DNA of 12,791 nt from an uncultured Bacteroidota bacterium. Its GTDB lineage: Bacteria > Bacteroidota > Bacteroidia > Flavobacteriales > Flavobacteriaceae. The notes under the pieces are model-generated. The model did not search any database. It was not told the origin of the DNA and worked only from the letters and a program-made list of their open reading frames with translations. Shown here in pieces: positions 6,528-12,791 of the stretch. The DNA lies in the NCBI GenBank assembly GCA_903819815.1, contig CAIJFC010000032.1, positions 1-12,791 on the forward strand. Direction: 5' to 3'. Within the stretch, counting starts at the first letter, position 1; each line of letters opens with the position of its first letter. The position numbers and the translations under genes are program-made.

Positions 6528-8452
6528 TTTACTAATTTTTGAATTAATACTTCTAAAAATAAAAATAATAAGGTCAATAGTACAAATATTTTCCAAATTT
6601 CATCATTACTTCGGTCGGAAAGTAAGCTGTTAAATATAGTTTCGATAGATTTTTCTACCTTATAATCAGATAATAATTGGCTTTGCGATTGCTCTAAATT
6701 ACTTTCTGAACGATTGTAATTAAAACTTATATTTCTGACAATTTCGTCTTTTTTGTAAATTTTAAAATTCCCTGCAAAGATAGGGTAATCATTGAATTGT
6801 AATTTAACTTTGTTATTTAATATTTGTTGTGTTGGTATAAATTTCTCATTTTCATTTTGTACCTCTAAAATTTCATCTTTTGATAAGTTTGTAGCAACTA
6901 AAAACGGTTGGTTTTCTCCAATTGTCAACGAATTTACGCCTGTTTTTTGAGTATTTTGCGCCATATTGTAAAATACAGGGACAATTAAAGGTGAATTTTG
7001 GAAATTAGAGCTCATCTTATTAATTGGAGCAGCAAAAACAAATACACTCGAAACCTGATTTTGAACGGAAGTTAAAAAACAACTTTGGTCTTCGTAGCTC
7101 AAAATGGGTGGGTTTGCAGTATTTAGCTGAAAATTTTGTTTGGTACTTGGATACTGAAAATTGTCAATTTTTTTCTCAAAAACGGACTGAAATAATGGAT
7201 GTTGAAATGCAATTTTAGTGATTAATTTACTAGTATTTTGGTTGTTTCCAAATTGTATTTGTCCAAAATTTCCTAAAAAACGATTGGTTTCAGCAATTTT
7301 ACTTTCTGATGATGGAATAAATATTAAATTTCCACCTTTTTCTACAAACGATTTTAAATTGGTTACTAGTGCTGGAGGTAAATTTTCAAGTTCATTTAGA
7401 ATAATAGCATCTTGCTTTTCAATACTATTATAATCTAATGTTTCTATAGTAGAATTACTATAATTGAATTCCTTAGAAGTATAAATACGAGTTAAGAAAC
7501 TGCTTTTTTCTGTTTTTCCAATGCTAATAACATTAATTTTTTCAGGCTTAGTGATGCTAAAATAATAGATATTGTCGTATTTCAAACTAGCATCATTTAT
7601 GGAAACGTAACCATTAAAATCTTTCTTTGGAATTGTAAAATTGATGGACGTTTCTGGCTTTTCAAATTTAACTAATGTTTTAGCCACTAGTTTGTTATTA
7701 TTGTATAAACCAATTGGAATCGCATTATTTTGCTCTCCAAATGATTTTAGGTTGACACCAATTTCATAAAAATCATTCAGCGTTTGATTCATATAAACAC
7801 TGTCAATTGAGATATTATTTTTTTGCTCGGCCTCAGGATTAATGAAGTAAGTATTAAAATTTTTATCGATACTTTTTAGTTGTTTTGGTTTTAAACCAAT
7901 TGCATCGGTAATGATAATTACATCTTTATTATTGGCGCTTTTTCTAGATTTAATTTTTGCCATTGCGCTTTCCAATTGAAATGGAAGCGCACTATAACTG
8001 ATATTTTGAACTTCTTTTTGAATCGATTTGATGTCGATATTCCAATATGTTTCGGTATTGGTAATCAATGAAAAAGTCTGATTTTCCGGGGTGTTTTCTA
8101 ATAATTCTTGAATCGCTCTTTTCAATAATTCCCCTTTATTACCTTTGGCTTGCATCGAATAGGAATTATCCAAAACGAGATACATTTCGTTTGAAATATT
8201 CTTAGAATCTTTGGCTTTGAAAAAAGGTTGCGAAAACGCAATAATTAGGGCTGTTAATAGTAATAATCGTGTGATTAATAACAACCATTTTTTAATTTTT
8301 GAACTTTTTCGGGTTTGAATTGAAAGTTCTTTTAGGAATTGAACATTGGTGAAATATTCTTTTTTAAATCGACGCAATTGAAACAAATGGACCAGAATTG
8401 GAATCACCAACACAAAAAGAAAATAAAGTATTTCTGGATGTTTAAATTGCAT
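6524..8452 (-). CDS. BatA-domain von Willebrand factor A membrane protein
   Basis: 642-residue inner-membrane protein. The N-terminal BatA (aerotolerance regulator) domain has two membrane segments (about 7-25 and 56-76) joined by a basic loop with the typical FQLRRFKKEYFTNVQFLKEL. A periplasmic von Willebrand A domain follows, starting VLDNSYSM (93-100) with the MIDAS pattern D-x-S-x-S. Next come a long low-complexity-free region, a probable glutamine-amidotransferase-like or DUF4350-like segment (NELENLPPALVTNLKSFVEKGGNLIFIP, around 355-380), and a C-terminal membrane helix (about 618-637). BatA/B-type proteins are linked in Bacteroidetes to MoxR ATPases and stress tolerance, but no MoxR, BatB or TPR gene is present, so it is a stand-alone paralogue. 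It is the first gene of the operon, with a promoter directly upstream. Confidence 0.85.
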   Translation of the reverse strand: MQFKHPEILYFLFVLVIPILVHLFQLRRFKKEYFTNVQFLKELSIQTRKSSKIKKWLLLITRLLLLTALIIAFSQPFFKAKDSKNISNEMYLVLDNSYSMQAKGNKGELLKRAIQELLENTPENQTFSLITNTETYWNIDIKSIQKEVQNISYSALPFQLESAMAKIKSRKSANNKDVIIITDAIGLKPKQLKSIDKNFNTYFINPEAEQKNNISIDSVYMNQTLNDFYEIGVNLKSFGEQNNAIPIGLYNNNKLVAKTLVKFEKPETSINFTIPKKDFNGYVSINDASLKYDNIYYFSITKPEKINVISIGKTEKSSFLTRIYTSKEFNYSNSTIETLDYNSIEKQDAIILNELENLPPALVTNLKSFVEKGGNLIFIPSSESKIAETNRFLGNFGQIQFGNNQNTSKLITKIAFQHPLFQSVFEKKIDNFQYPSTKQNFQLNTANPPILSYEDQSCFLTSVQNQVSSVFVFAAPINKMSSNFQNSPLIVPVFYNMAQNTQKTGVNSLTIGENQPFLVATNLSKDEILEVQNENEKFIPTQQILNNKVKLQFNDYPIFAGNFKIYKKDEIVRNISFNYNRSESNLEQSQSQLLSDYKVEKSIETIFNSLLSDRSNDEIWKIFVLLTLLFLFLEVLIQKLVK

Positions 8453-8468
8453 TCTTACTTTTGTTTGT

Positions 8469-8497
8469 CAAAAATACTACTTTTTATGATTGTTCAA
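8469..8497 (-). promoter_or_regulatory. Promoter of the BatA/pseudo-dihydroorotase operon
   Basis: On the minus strand TTG (8497-8495), an 18-base spacer and TATTTTTG (8476-8469) fit the Bacteroidetes consensus. The first ATG is at 8452, leaving a leader of roughly 10 bases (AAGTAAGA just before the ATG). Confidence 0.7.
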
Positions 8498-8553
8498 TTT
8501 ATATTTTTATTATATAATGGCTTATATTTTTGAATCAACATTAAAACAATAAA

Positions 8554-9906
8554 CTATTTTTTATCTTTACGTTTCTTATCTCTCGTTTTAAGCATATTTC
8601 TATTCACAGAACCAGAAACTTTCTTTTTGGTTTTTGAAGGACCTCCAAGGTTTACTTTTTTATTCTTTTTTGATTTTTCGTGAAAAGCACCTTCACCATC
8701 TAATTTTGGTTTTTTAAGCAAAAATTTAATTGGTTGTTTGTCTTTTTCAGGCTCAATTAATTTAGAAGAAATTTCTACAACTTCAGGAAATTCAATAACG
8801 TCAATTTCATGATTCATTAGAATTTCGACTTCCGTAATTAAGTCGGTTTCACGAGGAGTAAAAAAACTAATGGCAGTTCCGGTAGCATCAGCACGACCCG
8901 TTCTACCAATTCTGTGCATATATAATTCTGGCATTTCAGGAGCTTCAAAATTGATTACGTGAGAAATATTGGAAATATCCAAACCTCTCGCCATAATATC
9001 GGTGGTGATAATTCCTCTCAGTTCCCCTTCTTGAAATGAAGCCATTGTACTCAAACGATAATTTTGAGATTTATTGGAGTGGATTACTCCAAATTGTCCA
9101 TCAAATTGTTCTTCAATGCGCTCATGAAGTAGATCCGAAATCTTCTTATTGTTCACAAAAACTAGGATGCGTTCCATCGATTCATCGGTTTCAAGCAAAT
9201 GAATTAAAAGGTTTACTTTCGTGTTAAAATTCGGAACGTTATAGGAAATTTGTTTGATATTTTCCAATGGAGTTCCTGATGCTGCGAGCGTAACTTCTTC
9301 AGGAAAATCGAAAAAGTCATTCAAAATCGCATCTACTTCGTCGGTCATTGTAGCCGAAAAAAGAATATTTTGACGTTTGTTTCTCGTCATCATTGCCAAA
9401 ATAGAAGTCAATTGAACTCGGAAACCCAAATTCAACATTTCGTCAAATTCATCGATAACCAATTTTTGTGTATCGTCAAAACGGATTACGCTGTCTAAAG
9501 CCAAATCCATAACTCGTCCAGGCGTTCCCACCAAAATGTCAATTCCTTGGTATACCGATTTTTTTTGAGTATTGATATTCACACCTCCATAAATCCCTAA
9601 AGTCCTAACCGACATGTATTTTGTCAATTTTTCAACTTCTTCAACCACCTGCACCACCAATTCACGTGTTGGAACAAGTATAACAATTTTAGGAGTATCG
9701 GTAGGGGTGAATTTGTATAATTTCAATAATGGCAACAAGTACGCAAAAGTTTTCCCGGTACCCGTTTGTGCAATTCCCATCATATCGCGACCTGACATAA
9801 TCACAGAAAATGATTTTTCCTGGATTGGAGTAGGCGTTACGAATCCTAAATCATCAATTGCTTTTTGAACTGATTTAGGAAGATTGAATTGCTCGAAAGT
9901 AGTCAT
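8554..9906 (-). CDS. DEAD-box-family ATP-dependent RNA helicase with DEFD motif II
   Basis: 450-residue RNA helicase that unwinds or remodels RNA with ATP, acting in the cytoplasm in ribosome assembly or mRNA turnover in known relatives. Motifs in order: Q motif F4...PTPIQ (25-29), Walker A AQTGTGKT (46-53), PTREL (79-83), GG (107-108), TPGR (128-131), motif II IDEFDE (151-156), SAT (184-186), ARGLD (306-310), HRIGRTGR (331-338). Motif II reads DEFD instead of DEAD; Asp-Glu and the last Asp, which hold Mg-ATP, are kept, so activity is expected. The last 55 residues are strongly basic (Lys-rich, ending DKKRKDKK), a nonspecific RNA-binding tail. The start ATG has the consensus promoter about 15 bases upstream. 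No clear terminator in the 100 bp after the stop. Confidence 0.93.
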   Translation of the reverse strand: MTTFEQFNLPKSVQKAIDDLGFVTPTPIQEKSFSVIMSGRDMMGIAQTGTGKTFAYLLPLLKLYKFTPTDTPKIVILVPTRELVVQVVEEVEKLTKYMSVRTLGIYGGVNINTQKKSVYQGIDILVGTPGRVMDLALDSVIRFDDTQKLVIDEFDEMLNLGFRVQLTSILAMMTRNKRQNILFSATMTDEVDAILNDFFDFPEEVTLAASGTPLENIKQISYNVPNFNTKVNLLIHLLETDESMERILVFVNNKKISDLLHERIEEQFDGQFGVIHSNKSQNYRLSTMASFQEGELRGIITTDIMARGLDISNISHVINFEAPEMPELYMHRIGRTGRADATGTAISFFTPRETDLITEVEILMNHEIDVIEFPEVVEISSKLIEPEKDKQPIKFLLKKPKLDGEGAFHEKSKKNKKVNLGGPSKTKKKVSGSVNRNMLKTRDKKRKDKK

Positions 9907-9922
9907 AAAAGTAAATTTGGTG

Positions 9923-9950
9923 CAAATATACGTTTTTTAGACGGCTTCAA
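9923..9950 (-). promoter_or_regulatory. Promoter of the RNA helicase gene
   Basis: On the minus strand TTG (9950-9948), a 17-base spacer and TATATTTG (9930-9923) fit the consensus exactly. The predicted transcription start near 9917 leaves a leader of about 10 bases before ATG 9906. Confidence 0.75.
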
Positions 9951-9996
9951 AAAGTTTCCACAGTTCAAAGCTGCAAACAACCATAGGACGTTTGTT

Positions 9997-10087
9997 TTTT
10001 TGGAGCTATTTCCCGCTGTCTTTCCTATCTGCTCAATTGCTTCGTGCCGAAAAATTTCGCATGATTTTCCCTTCCATCGGGGCTAGA
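9997..10087. repeat. GGAGCTATTTCCCGC...GGGGCTAG intergenic element
   Basis: A GC-richer block within AT-rich DNA, running from tttggagctatttcccgctgt to ccatcggggctag, with a small internal hairpin (CGAAA / TTTCG, 10048-10059). I recall blocks with these same ends between genes of many flavobacteria, with a variable middle, so it is probably a dispersed repeat or a structured RNA element. The window's first six bases (ggctag) could be the last bases of another copy, cut by the window edge. A 65-codon open frame runs through it but looks accidental. Confidence 0.5.
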
Positions 10088-10179
10088 CTTCTGTGTTGAA
10101 TTGTTTAATCAGTTATTTGATGTATCGGTTATTTGGTTATTTGAGAAATCTTTGGAAATTAGTTTAATCCTTTAAAAAT

Positions 10180-10215
10180 TTTGCGAACTTTGCGTAAGAC
10201 TTTGCGAACTTTGCG
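10180..10215. repeat. Tandem 15-bp direct repeat TTTGCGAACTTTGCG
   Basis: Exact copies at 10180-10194 and 10201-10215, period 21 bp, each itself built from a duplicated CTTTGCG-like word. It forms part of the non-coding stretch 9907-10285, which otherwise holds the GGAGCTATTTCCC element, some ggttatttg words near 10127-10143 and a GTCACGC-type block at 10234-10265. No gene is supported there. Confidence 0.7.
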
Positions 10216-10233
10216 GTTAAAAAAAAGAAAATT

Positions 10234-10265
10234 GTCACGCTTCACTGCGTTACGCTCGCAATGAA
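10234..10265. repeat. GTCACGC...GCTCGCAATGAA repeat-like block
   Basis: A GC-rich word cluster (gtcacgcttcactgcgttac, then gctcgcaatgaa) in an AT-rich spacer, with a GCG-rich imperfect symmetry (CACTGCGTTACGCTCGC). This kind of block is familiar to me from intergenic repeats of Bacteroidetes. It lies about 20 bp beyond the stop of the membrane protein gene but lacks a T run, so it is not a standard terminator. Confidence 0.4.
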
Positions 10266-10285
10266 CTGTTCATGAGTTTATTTGG

Positions 10286-11158
10286 TTATTGTCCTATTTT
10301 TTTTCTTAATCCAAAAAGATAGAAGGTGAAAATAGAAAATAAAAACCCTATTAAGATAATGATGTAGTTCATTGGTTTTTCAATCGTAAGCGACATTCTT
10401 ATTAAAATGGTAGTGATTATAAAGCTGGCATTTCTAAAAATGGTGAAAAAAGAAAAATGATAGGTAAATGAAATAATCAATAGCAATACATCCACAAAAA
10501 TCATGATGGAGAAAAAATCGGAGTAGAACACAGCGTTTGCATTGGGGAAGTTTTCACCAGTTTGTAAAGCAATTATCATTTCAGAACCCCAATTATAAAA
10601 ACTACTTATACTTAGCAGTAATAAAATTACTATCATTCCCAAGGAAACCATTTTTTTTATATTAATAAAATTAGTAAGCTGATTAACCACATCTGCTTTT
10701 CCATTATTTTGATATATTTTATAGTATAAAATCGTCAAACTAAGCATAACCAATGCGGCGCAGAGATCATACATTAAGCTTATAAAATCGGGATTATAAA
10801 TGTTGATGGAATTTTTTAAATCAAGTTCGGCTATATCGTGAAAGAAACTTCGAAGGGTAATCAATGTAATTACTTCAAATTGTTTTCCCACAAATTCAGA
10901 AATTGATTTAGGAATTATTATAACTAATAGGAAAACTTCATAAAAAAGAATGAAACTAAATGGAGTGTAAATTGCTCTTAAGTAACTGTGCTGAAAATTT
11001 TCAAAGTATAAAAAATTGTTACCTAAAAATATAAGTGCTAAATGAAACAAAAAGGATACTACAGCTAATCGAAGTATTATTAATTCTATTTTACGGGTGT
11101 TTTTTGAACTAAAGTAAGTATCGAAGTAATTGCCTAAAATAACTGTTATATTATTCAT
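10286..11158 (-). CDS. Polytopic membrane protein of unknown function
   Basis: 290-residue integral inner-membrane protein with about seven hydrophobic segments (roughly 26-46, 64-82, 128-146, 168-187, 214-233, 242-256, 264-284). There is no signal peptide and no enzyme motif I recognise. The loop after segment 2, FVGKQFEVITLITLRSFFHDIAEL (89-112), is amphipathic and carries the most conserved-looking residues. Segment 6 contains Arg at 242 and 254 within hydrophobic sequence, and segment 7 ends with a basic cytoplasmic tail (LRKKIGQ). I believe similar proteins occur in other bacteria as uncharacterised membrane proteins; transport, channel or sensing roles are all unproven. It stands alone: a terminator and an 80-base leader separate it from lpdA, and repeats follow it. 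Confidence 0.8.
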   Translation of the reverse strand: MNNITVILGNYFDTYFSSKNTRKIELIILRLAVVSFLFHLALIFLGNNFLYFENFQHSYLRAIYTPFSFILFYEVFLLVIIIPKSISEFVGKQFEVITLITLRSFFHDIAELDLKNSINIYNPDFISLMYDLCAALVMLSLTILYYKIYQNNGKADVVNQLTNFINIKKMVSLGMIVILLLLSISSFYNWGSEMIIALQTGENFPNANAVFYSDFFSIMIFVDVLLLIISFTYHFSFFTIFRNASFIITTILIRMSLTIEKPMNYIIILIGFLFSIFTFYLFGLRKKIGQ

Positions 11159-11241
11159 AAATTCTTAGAGTTTGATTATTTATAACTTTTTGAATTTGTG
11201 GCGCTGAAACTAATTTTGTGGGATAATTTAATTTTATATTA

Positions 11242-11249
11242 CAAATGTA
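11242..11249 (-). promoter_or_regulatory. Possible -7 box of the membrane protein gene
   Basis: TACATTTG on the minus strand fits TAnnTTTG, but the nearest upstream TTG is about 28 bp away, outside the usual 17-23. It would give a leader of roughly 75 bases before ATG 11158. Confidence 0.4.
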
Positions 11250-11282
11250 ACTTTTTTTTAATTACTATTAAATAATTCAATT

Positions 11283-11318
11283 GAATAAAAAATCCGTTTT
11301 GAATTCACAAAACGGATT
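11283..11318 (-). terminator. Rho-independent terminator of lpdA
   Basis: Perfect 11-bp stem AATCCGTTTTG / CAAAACGGATT with a 6-base loop, followed on the minus strand by TTTTTTATTC. It lies about 20 bp after the lpdA stop. Confidence 0.92.
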
Positions 11319-11338
11319 GATACTATTTGGTTTATTAT

Positions 11339-12727
11339 TTACAAGTGAATCACTTCGCCATAAGCATCTGCAACAGCCTCCATGACCGCTTCACTCATTG
11401 TAGGGTGCGGGTGAATCGCTTTTAGAATTTCATGACCTGTAGTTTCTAATTTTCTAGCTACAACAGCTTCCGCAATCATGTCGGTAACACCAGCACCAAT
11501 CATGTGGCAGCCCAACCATTCGCCATATTTGGCATCGAAAATTACTTTTACAAATCCGTCAGGAGTTCCTGAAGCTTTTGCTTTTCCTGAAGCGGTGAAT
11601 GGAAATTTTCCAATTTTTAAATCGTATCCTTTTTCGATTGCTTGTTTTTCAGTCATTCCTACAGAGGCAATTTCTGGAGTTGCATAAGTACAACCTGGGA
11701 TATTTCCATAATCGATAGGATCGACGTGCAATCCTGCAATTTTTTCTACGCAAGTGATTCCTTCTGCAGAAGCAACGTGAGCCAATGCTGGGCCTGGAAC
11801 GACATCGCCAATAGCATAATAACCCGGAATGTTGGTTTGGTAGAAATCGTTTACCAAAATTTTATCTCTGTCGGTTGCAATTCCTACTTCTTCTAATCCA
11901 ATGTTTTCAAGGTTGGTTTTGATTCCCACAGCTGAAAGTAAGATGTCGGCTTCAAGAATTTCTTCCCCTTTAGCTGTTTTTACGAAGGCTTTTACACCTT
12001 TTCCTGAAGTGTCAATTCTTTCTACAGATGAGTTGGTCATAATTTTTACACCCGCTTTTTTCATTGAACGTTCCATTTGTTTAGAAATGTCTTCGTCTTC
12101 GAGTGGGACAATATTTGGAAGGAATTCAACGATGGTTACATCGGTTCCTATAGCGTTATAAAAGTGTGCAAATTCAACCCCAATAGCTCCAGAACCTACT
12201 ACAATCATTGATTTTGGTTGTTTTTCTAATGTCATTGCTTTACGGTAACCGATAACTTTTACACCGTCTTGTGGCAAATTTGGCAATTCACGAGAATTCG
12301 CTCCGGTTGCAATAATAATATGATCGGCATCGTAATCAGTTACTTTTCCATCGGCAGCGGTAACGGAAACTTTTTTACCAGGTTTCATTTTACCAAAACC
12401 ATCAATCACATCAATTTTATTTTTTTTCATTAGGAATTGAACCCCTTTGCTCATTCCGTCAGCGATTCCTCGGCTACGGCTTACCACAGCGGTGAAATCT
12501 TTATCAAACGATGAAACAGTCAAACCATAATCGGAAGCGTGCTTCAGGTAATCGAAAACTTGTGCCGATTTTAGTAATGCTTTTGTAGGAATACATCCCC
12601 AATTCAAGCAAACTCCACCTAAGTTTTCTTTTTCGATAACGGCAACTTTAAAACCCAATTGTGACGCTCTAATTGCAGTTACATATCCTCCAGGTCCACT
12701 TCCTAAAACTATTATATCGTATTTCAT
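11339..12727 (-). CDS. lpdA: Dihydrolipoyl dehydrogenase (E3)
   Basis: 462-residue flavoprotein that reoxidises dihydrolipoamide with NAD+, the E3 component of pyruvate, 2-oxoglutarate or branched-chain 2-oxoacid dehydrogenase complexes, or of the glycine cleavage system. Seen: FAD-binding GSGPGGY (9-15), redox-active disulfide GGVCLNWGCIPTK (C40, C45), NAD-binding GSGAIGVEFA (about 178-187), the second FAD motif YAIGDV, and the C-terminal HPHPTMSE (439-446) with catalytic H441 and E446. Length is normal for the family. No E1 or E2 gene is adjacent, so it is a stand-alone E3 that could serve several complexes. The ATG at 12727 directly precedes KYDIIVLGSGPGG, leaving no doubt about the start. 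A strong terminator lies at 11283-11318. The promoter is not visible and may lie beyond the window. Confidence 0.97.
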   Translation of the reverse strand: MKYDIIVLGSGPGGYVTAIRASQLGFKVAVIEKENLGGVCLNWGCIPTKALLKSAQVFDYLKHASDYGLTVSSFDKDFTAVVSRSRGIADGMSKGVQFLMKKNKIDVIDGFGKMKPGKKVSVTAADGKVTDYDADHIIIATGANSRELPNLPQDGVKVIGYRKAMTLEKQPKSMIVVGSGAIGVEFAHFYNAIGTDVTIVEFLPNIVPLEDEDISKQMERSMKKAGVKIMTNSSVERIDTSGKGVKAFVKTAKGEEILEADILLSAVGIKTNLENIGLEEVGIATDRDKILVNDFYQTNIPGYYAIGDVVPGPALAHVASAEGITCVEKIAGLHVDPIDYGNIPGCTYATPEIASVGMTEKQAIEKGYDLKIGKFPFTASGKAKASGTPDGFVKVIFDAKYGEWLGCHMIGAGVTDMIAEAVVARKLETTGHEILKAIHPHPTMSEAVMEAVADAYGEVIHL

Positions 12728-12791
12728 TTTTTATTTATTTATTTAATTATGGTAAAAATGCAGTCGCAAAAGCTCGTGTCATTTTTATTTA

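Noticed and set aside
6528..6596. 23-residue extension of the dihydroorotase-like protein
   Set aside because: It lies wholly within the 3' end of the BatA-type gene; ATG 6527 overlaps that gene's stop as ATGA and begins the conserved domain.
6908..7433. Plus-strand open frames opposite the BatA-type gene
   Set aside because: Antisense to a protein with clear domain structure; no promoter or family resemblance.
9889..10086. Plus-strand open frame of 65 codons over the helicase promoter and intergenic element
   Set aside because: Composition follows the repeat element, it overlaps the helicase start on the other strand, and no promoter or protein motif supports it.
10180..10215. Possible CRISPR-like repeat
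   Set aside because: Only two 15-bp units with a 6-bp gap; no spacers of usual length and no cas genes.
11478..12161. Plus-strand open frames of 69-86 codons opposite lpdA
   Set aside because: Antisense shadows of a well-identified gene; no start signals.

Overview
The window looks like chromosomal DNA of a Flavobacterium-type member of the Bacteroidetes (Flavobacteriia). It is clearly AT-rich, and ribosome binding sites are weak and A-rich rather than AGGAGG. Several genes are preceded by the Bacteroidetes promoter pattern TTG-N17-19-TAnnTTTG. The gene repertoire also fits: a BatA-type von Willebrand protein, a 503-residue conserved protein of unknown function, a flavobacterial dihydroorotase-like protein and a PhnP-like metallo-hydrolase. 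This placement rests on promoters and recalled family resemblance, not on a database search. There are ten protein genes. I see no rRNA, tRNA, CRISPR array, transposase or phage gene.

Layout. Positions 1-1390 form a small accessory island. It holds a two-gene toxin-antitoxin module of the MqsR/MqsA type (204-1088, + strand), with a promoter and a palindromic operator candidate in front. Two near-identical 21-bp hairpin palindromes lie on either side, and a 116-bp imperfect palindrome follows the module. A minus-strand terminator (1343-1372) closes the neighbouring 503-residue gene (1391-2902, - strand). That gene diverges from a two-gene + strand operon at 2940-4171: a PhnP-like MBL hydrolase and a membrane-anchored coiled-coil protein. 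A CCACGAATT-type hairpin repeat (4177-4245) separates this operon from a convergent four-gene minus-strand operon at 4280-8452. Read in its own direction, the second operon encodes a BatA/VWA membrane protein, a dihydroorotase-like protein without its zinc-binding histidines, a small DUF4870-type membrane protein, and a serine carboxylesterase. Its promoter is visible at 8469-8497.

Further right are a DEAD-box-family RNA helicase with DEFD in motif II (8554-9906, -) and a 380-bp non-coding stretch packed with dispersed-repeat-like elements (about 9907-10285). These are followed by an unrecognised polytopic membrane protein (10286-11158, -) and dihydrolipoamide dehydrogenase lpdA (11339-12727, -), which has its own terminator.

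How the genes work together. The toxin-antitoxin pair is self-contained and probably autoregulated through the palindrome at 141-155. The four-gene operon has tight coupling (an ATGA overlap and gaps of 17 and 2 bp) and suggests an envelope-related role in which the dihydroorotase-like protein is not a working pyrimidine enzyme. The rest are single housekeeping or unknown genes. The most interesting points are the zinc-less MqsA-like antitoxin with its operator overlapping the -33 element, the pseudo-dihydroorotase, and the repeat families around the toxin-antitoxin module and between the helicase and the membrane protein.
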